Source of the DNA: Corylus avellana
Taxonomy: Eukaryota > Streptophyta > Magnoliopsida > Fagales > Betulaceae
Direction: 5' to 3'
Assembly: GCF_901000735.1 (NCBI RefSeq)
Contig: NC_081545.1
Location: 7,555,540 to 7,619,539, forward strand
DNA length: 64,000 nucleotides
The translations under genes were made by a program, and so were the position numbers. Under the pieces are notes generated by a model. The model did not search any database. It was not told the origin of the DNA and saw nothing but the letters and a program-made list of their open reading frames with translations. The first letter of the stretch is position 1. Each line of letters opens with the position of its first letter. Positions 9,101 to 20,620 of the stretch are shown in pieces.

Positions 9101-11475
9101 GTAAATCAGGAAGTGTGGCATTTATGGTTCTGTGAGCTTGGAGGCTAATAAAAGGTGTACTGCATATTTGAAAGAATTCAATTTTTTTTTTTTTTCTGGA
9201 ATACCATGCGAGTACGATAACAAAGCAGAGCTAATGCATTGACCTGGAAGACACATTTACAACATGCTTTGGCTTTGAACGTTTCAAAACCTACGATTTT
9301 AGTTAACTACTTTTCAAAACTTGTGTCCAACTGTTTATCTAAATTTCTTATATATTTGATTAAAATAATAGTTTTTAAAATTTTTCATTCAAACAAAAAC
9401 CAGACGAATTACTGCAAATTAGACGAAATTGCAAATTGAAAATCAGACGAAAATTATCTACAAATCGCCAAAATTCCCCTTCAACTACGAATCGCAAATC
9501 GCCCTACCCTTCACTCAACCATATATAATAACGCGTCTGCCATCATCATATTCTTCCTAATCAACGAAGGCAACACGTGGTGCCTCTTGCTGAGCCTGCA
9601 CCAAATCTCCTTCAAGAACGTTGTGAAAGTAGTGTCCTTCAGCCCTTGGGTCCTGCATGGCCGTCGTCGCCAGCAAGCTCCATCGGATCTCCTTCAGGAA
9701 CACTGTGGGCAGCTCAACCATCATCGCTCAGCCAAGGCAGCATTGCCATGTTGCGAGAAAGAAATGTTAAAATAACAAGGAACAATATTGAGAGAAGAAA
9801 AACCAAGCGCATGAACATGGAGTGAGACAAATAGCTATCCATGATCTTTTACTATGTTTTTCGCTATTTAATTTGATTAGGCCAGAACTACAAGTGAAGG
9901 GCTTTAATAGCCTACAGACTCCAAATTGGATTTTAAAAAAGTGTGACTCAGATGCTTCCATTATTGAGTGCAATATGATTTCACACCATGTCACATGAAG
10001 GCCCTATCTGTTGTGGTGGTTTAACTTTCTCACTTTTTATCAAGTACGTCTTCTTTTTCCATTGCTTGTGCTTTTCTACGTCTTCCACTTACTAGTTAAG
10101 TGGCGACAATGCGTTTTGGAAAAAGATCCGAAAATGGGGGCTAGAGGATGACGAAAAGACTGGGAAAGTTGTTGACCAATAACCACAATGTGTTATAAAC
10201 AAAATCGGAACACTCCAATAATCATTGGTACCCTTATAGCCGATTTAGGATTTCGTTATAGAGCTTAAAAAGTATTTTTAGTATTTAAAATGTTTTGTCA
10301 AATAAGAACTGGCATGTTTGGTAAATTCTTAAAGTACTTCTTTGACTTTTTTTACTTTGAAAATGACTAAAACACACTTTTGGCAAAAGTTAAAAAATGA
10401 AGCTTTTGCTAAAAAAATGTTTTTTGACTTGAGACCTGTTTGGGATTGCGATTAAGAGGCATAAAAGTGCTTTTAATACTCAAAAAGTTTGTTTGAAAAA
10501 AAAAAATATTCGTTTAGTAAAAAAAAATTAAGCGCTTTTAAGGGTCCAAAAAGCCTAAAAATATCTAAAACGTACTTTTGGCAAAAGCTTAAAAATGAAA
10601 TTTTTGCAAAAAAAGCGCTTTTTGACTTAAAGCTCTATTTCTCAGGTGCAAGTTCAAACATCCTCTTAAAAGTTCTATAGCTCAAACACAATTTCAAACA
10701 TATTCTTAGTATATGAATAATCTCCTGGCCGAGTGAGTGGGAGTTATCACCAAGTAGGGTGTTAATAAGGAGTTTTACTCCAAGTCTAATTCTTGTAGGC
10801 ACGATTTGAAATCACTCTCACCTTTTAAAAATCAGCCTTCCATGCTTAGTTTTATAAACTTTCATTGTTTAATTATTATCTCTTAGAGTTCTCGCATTAG
10901 ATTAGCCATATTACACTTTTATGCAAAATGGCTAAGTAAATGAGTAAAAGTGTCCCCACATAGATTAGCCATTAAAGTGCATTTTAGATGCATTTATGAA
11001 CAGTGTCATATATGCTAGATGATGTCTATATGATTTATTTGCTATTTCTCTCTCTCCCTCTCTCTTTATTAATTTAACATTTTCTTCTTTCTTTTCTTTT
11101 TTTTTTTTTTTTTTTCTTCTTTTCCTCCAACGATTTTTTCCTCTCCCAGCTCTCTCTCTCTCTCCTTCTTTCACGCAACGATTTTTGTCATTGATTATTA
11201 ACATACTTGTGTGCAGATACACATCCTTGCACATTGCACCTAAATATATTAGCTTAAGAAGGAACTAGCTAGAGACACTAAAAAAAATAAGGCCAATTAG
11301 TGACGTTTTTGAAAAACATTGCCTTTCACGCGTTAATAGAAACATTTAAAGGGTGTGTTACTATTTAAACGTCTCCAATTTTGAACATATGGGTGCTCAA
11401 AATTTGCATTTTATAACAATTACTCACACCTAAAAACTTCAAAATTTCTCTATCTTTCACCACACACATAAAACT
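6143..11475. repeat. Tandem segmental duplication, unit B
   Basis: This is the second unit, matching 103-5440, and contains RLK copy 2 and about 2.8 kb of downstream DNA. Small indels and substitutions separate the units. No additional gene is recognised in 8671-11475; the open frames at 9239-9994 and 10489-10680 are short and unsupported. A further short piece of the downstream block reappears at 11588-11680 (compare about 3850-3930), so the unit's right boundary was rearranged. Confidence 0.9.
6193..8670 (+). CDS. G-type lectin S-receptor-like Ser/Thr kinase, copy 2 (At2g19130-like)
   Basis: This intact frame has the same 825-residue architecture as copy 1: signal peptide, bulb lectin, S-locus glycoprotein region, PAN domain, one membrane helix, non-RD kinase (HCD, DFG) and Ser-rich tail. 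I chose the ATG at 6193 because the signal peptide starts there and all paralogs share it. The open frame extends up to an ATG at 6115, but those 26 codons lie in a palindrome and unshared DNA. The kinase half is almost identical to copy 1, about 14 nucleotide differences in 1.2 kb by eye. The ectodomain differs at roughly 8 percent of bases. Several ectodomain stretches match copy 4 better, for example NLKQ plus SGDD before the membrane helix and VPKSQN in the cysteine-rich part. Its upstream DNA is a repeat, so expression may differ from copy 1. Confidence 0.94.
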   Translation: MDTKKNPWLMLSLVFLSFSLNNHLSHGADTISAISANQSLSGDQTLVSAGGSFVLGFFKPGNSSNYYIGMWYSLSKVSTQTIVWVANRDKPVSDKSSSVLRISDDNLVLFNESQIPVWSTNLTSNTSSSPVEAVLRDDGNLVVRDGSNSSKYLWQSFDYPTDTWLPGGKIAFKKITNENQRVFSWKNEEDPAPGLFNLQPEADTIIYIILWNRSIQYWTSGPWDGKIFSLIPELNSNYICNFSYVNNTNESYFTYSVYDPSIISRFVMDVSGQIKQLTWLNNTNMWNMFWSQPKTQCEVYDFCGAFGSCNPNSLPFCSCLKGFVPKSQNEWNLLDYSGGCMRITTLQCKNTNVTNRLEDRFLPMPSMALPVQPQSVGVGNAAECESTCLNNCSCTAYAYESNNCSFWVGDLLNLKQLSGDDHNGRTLNLKLAASEFSSKKNNKGILVGAVAGSVAAVLLGLFVVVILRRRNRAVGTGKTVEGPLVAFGYRDLQNATKNFSDKLGGGGFGSVFKGTLSDSTFIAVKKLESISQGEKQFRTEVSTIGTIQHVNLVRLRGFCSEGARKLLVYDYMPNGSLESHLFHEKFLDWKTRYQIAIGTARGLTYLHEKCRECIIHCDIKPENILLDAYLCPKVADFGLAKLVGREFSRVLTTMRGTRGYLAPEWISGVAITAKADVYSYGMMLFEFVSGRRNSEPSADGKTGFFPTRAASLLAEGGDVLSLLDPRLEGNADAEEITRVCKVACWCVQDDETNRPTMGQVVQILEGVLDVNPAPIPRSLQVFADNQEHIVFFTESSSSQSSQARSNASATSSQSKSGVSSTSSKS

Positions 11476-11504
11476 ATAATTTTAAAGAAATAGAGGAATG
11501 ACTG

Positions 11505-11590
11505 CCAGCTTGCCACCCCTGGGGAGGGGGTGGCTGCCACCCTTGGGGAGGAGGGGGTGGCCCAAGAGGTGGCTAGCGGTGGTGTATGGC
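11505..11590. repeat. Short GC-rich GGGTGG/CCACCC repeat
   Basis: This stretch has CCACCCC and GGGGTGG motifs like those in the 5570-6142 repeat. It lies between the end of unit B and a reused fragment of the RLK downstream flank. No terminal repeats or target duplication could be defined. Confidence 0.4.
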
Positions 11591-11699
11591 CAGAACTACA
11601 AGTGATGACCTTTTATAGCCTAGCAAGGATTTAAGTTTGTAGACCCAACAAGAGTATGACTCAGACTAGAGTCGGCTCGAGATATTAATATATTATTTG

Positions 11700-13800
11700 A
11701 TTTTCTTATTTAATACTATCAATTATTGTAACTAGCACATAATCTGCGCATATTAGAATATAATTTCAAAAACTTAAACGCATCACATCTTATTTTTCAT
11801 TATAAATTAGAATAGGTGTGTGCAAAAATCTATCATGCCTCTTTTAATGAAAATGCATACTAAATGTTATACACCAGTACAATGCTGAACATGTACTTTT
11901 TCTTTTTTGAAGTGTACCAAACATGTACTTAATGGAAAGTATAAAAGGAAAAAAAATAGCAAGAATACAACTTGAATTCCGATTATCAAAATATTAATAG
12001 AAAATTAGTAGAAAACTCTGATATTATTGATGTGATACTTATTATATTTCAATACAAATAAAATCCATAAAATTCTAATCATTTCAGAAAAATACAGAGT
12101 AAAATAAACAAAATCTTCTCTCTTCTTTTTAATACAAAATAAAACACATATTTCACTCAATATTTAATTCAATCAAATAAATCTCTTCAACACTTTCAAA
12201 AAATGCTAGAAAATCCAAGTAAATCACAAAAATGAAAAAAAAAATCCAATAAAATATTCAAATGAATTAAAACATAAAATCTTATTGGTGTGATACCTAT
12301 TATATTTCAATACAAAGAAACTTTCTAGAGAAACAAACATAAAAATAATCAATTTACTGTCATAAAACATTTATACATAGACACACAAAGATAAATCCAA
12401 ACAACAAAATTTTCAATTAAATAGAAACACTAGACGGAATCAAATACAGTGCAAAATAAATAAAATCTTTTTATTTTATAAGTACCTAGTAAAACAAAAT
12501 ATTGCACTCATCATTTAATGCGATAAGATAAATCATCTTAGGTTCAATGTTTAATTATCTCTTTAGTGTTTTCGAAAGAGTTTTTATTCTTTTTTTTTTT
12601 TTTTTTGCACAAAAATCAAATAAACACACTATAATCTTCCATTAGCCCACTAAAAATCCAAACAATTTATTATCTTAATTCAGAAGTTGCAATTTTCATC
12701 AAAGAATAAACTGGAAAAAAAATAAAAATAAACAGCCTACAAATACAGTTAATACTCAATTACAATTGTTTGAAGAGGATTGTGTTATTCTTATTAAGGA
12801 TTCGTTTGAGATTGCAATTTTAATAAGTATGATTTTAAAAATTGATTTTTTTAAAAAATTGCATTTTTGAAAGGTTAAGAATAGGAATTACTTCGGGATT
12901 GAATTTTTAGGTTATTATTGTTGAAGGGTGGAGAGAGAGAGAGAGAAAAAAAAAAAAAAAAAAAACAAAGTTAACTCTTGAAGTTGTAGTTTTTTCTCAA
13001 TTAAAAAAATACATATGGAAGATTAAGGGTCCGTTTGGGATTGCGGTTTCAATAAGTGCGATTTTAAAAATAGCTTTTTTAAAAATTGCATTTTTGAAAT
13101 CGCTATTTTTTATAATCGTAAAAACGTTTGGTAAAACATGTTAAAAAGTACTTTTTTATTAAATATTGGTTATGTGAATTCATGATTTTGGTTTAAATTC
13201 ACACTTTTTTAAAATAAGCACCCCCTAACTTGCTTATTGAAATCGCAGATTTTTTTTTTTCTATTTTAAATTAAGTGTTTTTTAAATGGCAATGCCAAAC
13301 GTCTTACGTTTTGTGATATTTTGTAGATAATCTATTATTAATCAAATTGTTTTTCAATGACTTATTATTTAGAAAAAAACAATTCTTATTTTATAAATTA
13401 TCTATTATTACATGCACAAAGTATATGTAGAAGAAAAAAATCGTGTTCTCTAATCTTTTTCTAAATTTGAATTAAAAATGTTAAAGTGACTAAAAGTATT
13501 AATACATATATTGATTTGTATTATTTGTTTCCTTATTTGATTTGGACTTTAATAATACTTAATATTGTGCATCAAATGTTTGAATTTAATGAAATCACAT
13601 ATAAGGAAAATTATTGAAATATAATTAAATGCCTTTAATTAAGCTAATTTAATGATCGGTTCACTATTGAAAAACCGGTTCACTCTTAAAAAACCGGTTA
13701 AAAAATTATGCCTTAAAAAACCTGTTTATTCTTTTTTTTTTTTAAAAAAAAAGGGTTCACGTCACATGTCGTAATATTAAAGCACTTCTAAGAGTGATTC
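11700..13800. repeat. AT-rich Helitron-like repeat, first unit
   Basis: This gene-free, AT-rich stretch begins near CTAGCACATAA (about 11732) and ends in CGGCTTTTATATATA (about 13790-13804), where the next unit begins with CTAGCACATAACCC. Internal phrases such as TGTGATACTTATTATATTTC recur at about 12030, 12290, 15977, 21648 and 22170, so the repeat is internally repetitive. The abutting units and a short hairpin before the end recall Helitron derivatives, but no helicase gene or clean CTRR terminus was seen. No coding region was found. Confidence 0.3.
13031..13302. repeat. Small foldback MITE-like repeat
   Basis: The left end begins CGTTTGGGATTGC and the right end reads GCAATGCCAAACG, giving imperfect inverted termini about 270 bp apart. 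A related partial copy starts near 12797. There is no coding potential. The target duplication is unclear. Confidence 0.4.
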
Positions 13801-13880
13801 GGCTTTTATATATACTAGCACATAACCCACGTTATTCGCAGGATTTTTTATTATAATTTAATTCCAAAACTCAAACATAT

Positions 13881-13889
13881 TTTTATTTA
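13881..13889. repeat. Target-site duplication of foldback MULE, left
   Basis: TTTTATTTA is identical to 14841-14849 on the other side of the element. Confidence 0.85.
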
Positions 13890-14840
13890 GGGATAAATGC
13901 AAAATTGGTCTCTATAGTTGGCCTAATTTACAAATCACTCCCTGTGGTCTAAAAAATAATTTATAGGTCCGTAGGGTATGCCAAAATAACATTTTACTCC
14001 CTAAAATTATTTTCCGTTAAATGACTTAACGGAAACTGTTATATTGCCACATCACACCCAATAAAAATAAGACATGTGTTCTTTTTTATTTATGCTTTTA
14101 AAAAATGACAAATATGCTTTTTCACGTTATTTTGAGGCTCCAACACACACTCCACGTCAAATTAAATAAACTTAATCCCTCTATATCCCATGTGCCGCTG
14201 TCGTCTTCATCTCTCCCTACGATTCTTGCCGTCGTATTCATCTTCGTCTTCATGCTGTCGTCTTCATCTTTCCCACCGATTCTTGTCGCCGTCATCTTCA
14301 TCTTCCCAAAAAAAAACGACACAGAGAGAGAGAGAGAGGAATAGATTGTTTCCGATGCCCGGAAACAATTTTTGAAGATGCTTCAATGCCCAAAAACAAA
14401 TCCGAATTTTCATAAAAATACTGTCCAAAAATGCAGATGCCCAAAAATCTAAGAGTAACTCACAGATCGAAGATCATACCCATCGGAATATGAAGACGAC
14501 GGCAAGAATCATTGGGGAAGATGAAGACAACGGTGACACAGGGATATAGAGGGATTATGTTTATTTAATTTGATGTGGAGTGTGTGTTGGAGCCTCAAAA
14601 TGACGTGAAAAAGCTTATTTGTCATTTTTTAAAAGCATAATTAAAAAAGAACACGTGTTTTATTTTTATTGTGTGTAATGTGGCAATGTAATGGTTTCTG
14701 TTAAGTCATTTAACGGAAAATGAGTTCAGGGAGTAAAATGTTATTTTGGCCAACCCTAGGGACCTATAAATTATTTTTTAAACCATTGGGAGTAATTTGT
14801 AAATTTGGCCAACCACATGGACCAATTTTACATTTATCCC
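13890..14840. mobile_element. 951-bp foldback Mutator-like element with 9-bp target duplication
   Basis: The termini are GGGATAAATG and CATTTATCCC. The inverted arms extend about 330-400 bp inward, so most of the element is a giant imperfect hairpin. TTTTATTTA flanks it exactly on both sides (13881-13889 and 14841-14849). A 9-bp duplication with long terminal inverted repeats is typical of MULEs. The interior has degenerate CTTCATC-type repeats and no transposase, so it is non-autonomous. It inserted into the second Helitron-like unit. Confidence 0.85.
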
Positions 14841-15070
14841 TTTTATTTATTATAGGTTAAAAAAATGCATGTAAAAAAATTTATCACGTCTCTTTAAATA
14901 AAAAGTCTCACTAAAGGTTATATGTTATTGAACATGTTAAATTAAATTAAAACATATAAATTGAAATATGTTAAAATATTTGTTCCCATAGTTTGAACTG
15001 AAAAGTATAAAAAAAACATATAGCAAGAAGAAAACATGGATTCGAATTATTAAAGCATTAATAAAAAAAT

Positions 15071-15460
15071 GAGGAATGATAAGGACTCACCTTTTTTCCT
15101 CAACTTTAGGTCAACTTTTACCTTATTTTTTTATTAAAAAAATAACAAAATAAAAAATAGAAAAAATGTTTGAAGCAATCCTATCTATTTTTGGCCATTC
15201 TTTTATTTGGTATTTTTTTAAAAATGAAAAATGGTATTTTTCGTCATAATAATGACATTTTCTTAAAAAAAAAATGACATTATTATGAAGAAAAATATCA
15301 TTTTTCATTTTTTTAAAATACCAAATAAAAGAAAGGCCAAAAATAGATAAGGTTACTTTAGACATTTTTTCTATTTTTTATTTTTTATTTTGTTTTTTTT
15401 TTAAAAAAGGCAAAAGTTGACCCAAAGTTGAGCAAAAAAGTTGAGCCTTTAGCATTTGCC
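15071..15460. mobile_element. 390-bp foldback MITE with 9-bp target duplication
   Basis: The left end (GAGGAATGATAAGGACTCA) is an imperfect reverse complement of the right end, and the arms continue inward through most of the length. TAAAAAAAT flanks both sides (15062-15070 and 15461-15469). The 9-bp duplication and all-arm structure point to a Mutator-type MITE. There is no coding potential. Because the flank is A-rich, the target duplication is weaker evidence than for the 13890 element. Confidence 0.7.
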
Positions 15461-16954
15461 TAAAAAAATTAGTAAGCATGAACAAAATCTTTTTTATTTT
15501 TTTTTATTTTTTTATTTTTTATGAATACAAAATAAAGCAAAATCTTCCACTTAACATTTAACGCAATTGAACAAATCATTTCACATCTGGTTCATTGTTA
15601 AATTATCTCGAAAGAGTTTTTATTCCCTTTTTTGCACAACAATTAAATAAATTTTTCCCTCTTTTGCTTTCAAAAGTAGAAAAAACAATTCTAAGAAAGC
15701 TTAAAAATCTGAGTAAATCGCACAAACTTAAAAAAAAAAAAAAAAATCCCAAAAAATTCAAATGACGATATTAAAATTAAGATATGTATAAACTAAGATA
15801 TGTTAAAATCTTTGATTTTAGTTTAATCCATATAAACTAAGATATGTTAAAATCTTTGTCCTCCTATGACGATATTAAAATTAAAATAAGTATTCATAAA
15901 ATATATAGAAAATAAAAAATGGATTCTAATTATCAAAGTATGAATAGAAAATTAGAATATATAATATTATTGTTGTGTGATACTTATTATATTTCAATAC
16001 AAATAAAACAGGTCATGAATAAGGTATGGATTCAAGAAATTCCGGAAGAAATCCATGATGTTGTAATTCATATTATTTCGTGCTCTTAGTACTTAGAGCG
16101 TAACGCTTTTGTTTTGTTTAGAGTTTCTACGCTCTAGATTACTTTGTTGATGATGAATGAAGTTCAAAATGTTCCAAAAAAAAAAAAAATAATACATATA
16201 CTTCTGAACATTCGAAAAAAATACTGTTTTTTTTTTTTTTTTAATACAAAATAAAACAAAATCTTTCAATCAACATTTAATGCGATCAAATAAAGCATCT
16301 CACATTAGGTATATTGCTTAATTACCACATATTTGGTGTTTCCAAAAAAATATATATGTTGCTATTTCTAGACAACAATCAAATAAAGTTTTGTTTTCTT
16401 TTAAACAATACCCGAAGATTATCACACAAATGAAAAAAAAAAAAAACCCATAAAATATTCAAATGAATTAAAATACAGGACACTTAATTTTATTTTAATT
16501 CATATAAATTAAAAACATGTTAAAATTTTTGTTCCCATAGGTATAATTTAAATACAAAATAAAACCAAATATTTCTTAGGGTTGTCAATGCAGGCGGTTA
16601 GAAACCGTCCACTAACCGCTAACCGCTTAACTGTATTAACCGCTAACCGCCTAGCGGTTAGTGATTAGAGGTTATTGGGTTTATTAATCGTAACCGCTAA
16701 CCGCTAACCGCTAACTGCCTTTTTATATAATATATTTTTAGGGAAATCATATATAAAATCCTTAGGTCAACGCGCTTTTATTAAAAACTCCCTGGGCATT
16801 TTTTTTTGGAAATTTAGTTCTTGGGTCACTCGAAACTACTAGAAAACTCCTTACCGTTAGTCCACTCAAAACTCCCCGTTTTATCTGATTAAAATATTCA
16901 TTTTTTATTAATTTAATTTAAAAAATTAAATCTGAAAAAAAAAAATAAAAAATT

Positions 16955-18567
16955 GAAGGGTGGCCAGGTGGTGGCTCTGGTAAAGGTGCAGGATCAATTT
17001 GCCAGCTTGCTGGCTGCCAGGCGAAAGGCTGCCCCTGGACCTGTGGTAAAACCAGTGGCGGAGGTTGAGGCCTTTCTTGCGAACGAGCCTGTCCAGGCAC
17101 GGCCATTGAATGCCACTCCCTTGGTCTCGGCTGGAGCCGAGGCTGGGACTGCAATCCCTGTTGGATCTCTATCGCTCCAACCCTTGGGCTCTAATATCCA
17201 ACACATCTTGGATGATATAGAGTTGGTGGAACATTCAGACAGCTCCGTTGCGATGGTGTGTGAGAGGACCGAGGAGCCTACTGTAGCTGTCGAGGGAGCT
17301 TGACCTCTCTCCCCTGTTGCCGAGGCAGTGCCGGAAGCCCATGCTCCTAAAGCTGCAAAGGCTCGGACGCCGACACCCACACCAGCCAGGAAGGCTAATG
17401 TTCCTGAGAAGGCCTCGGAAGGCGAGAAAGGGTCTGTTGCCGAGACCTCATCCTCTTCCGTTTTGCCAATAAGACCTCAGGGAGTGGATTGGACTGTCGG
17501 CGGACGTCTTGCAGAATTCAGTGGCGACCTAAAGGGCAACCCTTTCTTAGCACTGGTGGATTTAATTCCGCACGAGAGCCTTACAATGGAACGTGATATC
17601 TCTGCTCAAGGCATGACAGAGCAGATGATTTTTTTCCAACTTACTGTAAGTATACTACATTTCTCTTTCTCTTTCTTTCTTCATACATACATATACTGAC
17701 AAAATCCTTGTCTCAGGGTATCATGAGGTCGTTGGTTTTGAACTGCTACTTCCGGAAGGTAGCTAATGACTCGACCACTAAGACTAACACCCTCCAAGGC
17801 TTAGTCACTGATCTGGAAAGGAGGTAGTGGCTAAGCAAGACGAGGAGCTGCTGCTCTCGGGCCAACAACAGTCAATAATGCAGGCCGAAACTTTCGAGAT
17901 GGCTGCGGCTCGGACAAGGGCTGAGTCTAAGGCCACGGAGTTGGCGGCCGAGATTGAGTGTCTCCGAGCTGAAATAAACCGACTCCAGGAGGACAATTCC
18001 ATTATAAGAGAAGATCTGAACCAGCTGGGAGAAACGCACACGGGGGTCTCGGATCAGCTGGAATTGGCTCAGACTGAAATCCTGGAGCAGAAAGCCTTGG
18101 TGGCGAAGACAAATGAAGCCAAGATGGTTGCCGTGGAGAAACTGAAGTTCTTTAAAGGCAAATACATCCAGGTGAGGGCTCAGTTGAAGGAGGCTAAAAG
18201 CCAAGCTACCAATTATTTGCGTCAGCTATCCTTTGCCTCATGGGTTCGAAACTCTGCCTGGGCTGACGAACTCATTCTCGGCTTCGAAACCTTTCGAGCA
18301 TGGGCTACGGACTCGACCCGGAAGATAGATCTTGATAGGGTGAAGATCGAGGACATCCCCTATTCAGATGCAGCTATGACGCAACTGGTAAACTTAGGCC
18401 AAGAACAAATGCCTGATGCAGCTGGGATAAAAGAATTTTTCTTTGACCCTTTTTCAGATCAACAGCGTCAAGGTGCTGAGTCCGACCCTGATGAGGCCGA
18501 TACTGCCGAGTCCGCATCGGCCGAGGCTGCCAACATTACTCCTGTTTTTGCTTCTAAAGAAAAATGA
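16955..18567 (+). pseudogene. Degraded plus-strand ORF of a Tat-like Ty3/gypsy element, with one intron
   Basis: The frame opens without an ATG near the MULE inverted repeat, so its 5' end was probably lost. It is Ala/Pro/Glu-rich at first, then long coiled-coil-like from about 17830, and ends at 18567. It is not intact. TGA at 17301-17303 interrupts a frame that resumes at once, consistent with CGA to TGA decay. A GT-AG intron of 71 bp (17646-17716) joins two readable parts. A one-base shift near 17815-17826 then separates the exon-2 frame from the coiled-coil frame. It runs opposite to the gypsy integrase remnant at 19152-19522, as the extra antisense ORF does in some Tat-lineage elements. 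That lineage call is inference. The protein's function is unknown; similar plant proteins are labelled putative gypsy-type transposon. Confidence 0.6.
17646..17716 (+). other. Predicted intron in the gypsy-derived ORF
   Basis: It begins GTAAGT, has a pyrimidine-rich middle and ends CTCAG. Removing it keeps phase 0 and continues a plausible protein (GIMRSLVLNCYF follows). It would be only 71 bp. No transcript evidence is available. Confidence 0.5.
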
Positions 18568-18681
18568 TGTAATTGTATATACTTCCGATTTCTTTTTAAT
18601 GAAATGGATTTTGTATTGACACGGATCTTGGAAGAATAACCTTCTGATGTTTGTTTGGTGATTTTAATTTAACTTTTAGTT

Positions 18682-18950
18682 GGGCTACCCCGAGTTTGGT
18701 CTCGGGGAGTTTGATTGCTACCCCGAGTCAGATCTCGGGGAAGTCGATTGCTACCCCGAGCCAGGTCTCGGGGAGTTTAATTGCTACCCCGAGTTAGGTC
18801 TCGGGGAGTTTAATCGCTACCCCGAGTTAGGTCTCGGGGAGTTTAATTGCTTCCCCGAGCCAAGTCTCGGGGAGTTTAATTGCTATCCCGAGTCAGGTCT
18901 CGGGGAGTTTAATTGCTACTCCAAGTTAGGTCTCGGGGAGTTTAATTTAG
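18682..18950. repeat. 33-bp tandem array of small hairpins, about 8 copies
   Basis: Each unit reads CCCCGAG, six variable bases, then CTCGGGG, with a spacer like AGTTTAATTGCTA. Each unit can thus form a 7-bp stem with a short loop. The 33-bp period keeps one frame open in every copy. It lies between the gypsy pol end (minus strand) and the opposing ORF. The 3' regions of plant gypsy elements are known to breed such satellites-in-waiting. Confidence 0.85.
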
Positions 18951-19151
18951 ATTTTTTGATCTAACCTTAGACTTGCTCATAGTTATGCTACTCCGAGTTA
19001 ACTTCAGGGTAATTCTATTAGGCTTTTAAATCTGGGTTATGTTATGTTAAGGGAAAACTCCTTTCGGTTGCATCTTTTTTAGGACTCGGAAGAGACTTTA
19101 CAGACATCTTTTCCGAGACTCATAGAATTATTTATCTTGTACATATGAGCT

Positions 19152-19522
19152 TTATAAACTGCATAACTCCGAGATACTTTTATTCATTGAAATGAAAATA
19201 ATGAAATGACAAAGAAAATCATTTATCACAGTACTCAGACAGTACCTTTTAAGGTGCTCAGCGTTCCAAGGCCTCGGAAGAGCCTTACCTTTGGAATCTT
19301 CCAAGTGGTATGCTCCTGCTCTTCTGCACTCGATCACCCTATAAGGTCCTTCCCAATTAGGAGCCAGCTTTCCCTCAGTTGGGTCCTTGGTTGCCAGAGT
19401 AGCTTTACGTAGGATCATGTCTCCCACTTTGAAGCTTCGAGGCTTGACCTTCCTATTGAAATATCGAGTCACTTTTGCCTGGTATGTTGCCATAGTCACC
19501 TGGGCTTGATCCCACTTTTCTT
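19152..19522 (-). pseudogene. Ty3/gypsy integrase C-terminal fragment
   Basis: On the minus strand this encodes the end of a gypsy pol: a KVGDMILRK motif, then NWEGPYRVIE and PRPWNAEHLKRY, the conserved integrase C-terminus. Nothing upstream of it (reverse transcriptase, integrase core) is present because the MULE inverted repeat begins near 19530. It is therefore a captured 3' scrap of pol rather than a functional gene. Confidence 0.8.
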
Positions 19523-19802
19523 ATTTTAGTCAGATAAAACGGGGAGTTTTGAGTGGACTAACGGCAGTTAACAAAAATTGACGGTAGAGAGTTTTCTAGT
19601 AGTTTCGAGTGACCCAGGGACTAAATTTCCAAAAAAAAAATACCCATGGAGTTTTTAATAAAAGCGCGTTGACCTAATGATTTTATATATGATTTCTCAT
19701 ATTTTTATAATTATAATTATAATAATATTTATACATATAACATAATCACTTGATCATTAAATCACAAATTTTTTTTTTAGATAATTAAATCAGAATTTGA
19801 GT

Positions 19803-20620
19803 ATTAATATATATATTATCACTATAATTTATATGATTATATTATATGATCAATTGATCATTAAATCATTTGATTACATAATAACAAATCATACATATAT
19901 AATATGACATAACTCATAAGTATATCAATTCATACTAATACAATAATTAAGTATCTGGAGATTTAGTTCCAATGTATGTTATAAACTTCTAAGTCTATAT
20001 ATGTTATAAATTATAATTATACATATAAGCATATGAATAATATAAATGTATAAGATCAATACTTAATCATATGATTCAATGACAATTCAAATACTTTATT
20101 CAAGTTAATTATATTATTAATGTACAATGATAATGTGATTCGTATAATATCAAATTAAGTAATTGGCGTTAGATTCAATAATGTGTTACTTATAACCACA
20201 ATTGAAGTATTAATGTATTACCATTCTAATTTATATGATTATATAATAATAAATTATACATATATAATATGACATAAGTCATAAGTATATCAATTCATAC
20301 TAATACAACACTTACGTACCTAGAGACTTAGTTCCAATGCATGTTATAAACTTATAAGTCTATATATGTTATAAATTATAATTATACATATATGCATATG
20401 AATAATATAAATGTATAATATCAATACTTAATCATATGATTCAATGACAATTCAAATATTTTATTCAAGTGAATCATATTATTAATGTACAATGATAATG
20501 TGATTCGTATAATATCAAATTAAGTAATTGACATTGGATTAAACAATGAGTTACTTATAAACACAATTGAAGTATTAATGTATTATCATTCTAATTTTAG
20601 TAATATTATCACTATAATTG
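19803..20620. repeat. Tandem repeat with a period of about 365 bp
   Basis: The block starting with ACATATATAATATGACATAA occurs at 19893 and again at 20258, and the surrounding few hundred bases match closely. A partial third unit follows after 20620. It is AT-rich, non-coding and inside the hAT element. Confidence 0.75.

Larger units (their letters stand above)
16741..19698. mobile_element. 2.96-kb MULE carrying a Ty3/gypsy fragment (Pack-MULE-like)
   Basis: The termini GGGAAATCATATATAAAATC and its near reverse complement at 19679-19698 begin inverted repeats of about 150-170 bp (16741-16890 and 19530-19698). An exact 9-bp duplication ATATTTTTA flanks them (16732-16740 and 19699-19707). There is no transposase. 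The interior instead holds three pieces of a Ty3/gypsy element: a degraded plus-strand ORF, a 33-bp tandem array, and the minus-strand end of integrase. It interrupts the hAT element at 16577-21250. I infer capture of one contiguous gypsy segment; insertion of the gypsy piece after the MULE formed is less likely because no LTRs are seen. Confidence 0.82.

Noticed and set aside
18680..18964. 94-codon repetitive open frame over the 33-bp array
   Set aside because: It is open only because the repeat length is a multiple of three; no start context or family supports a protein.
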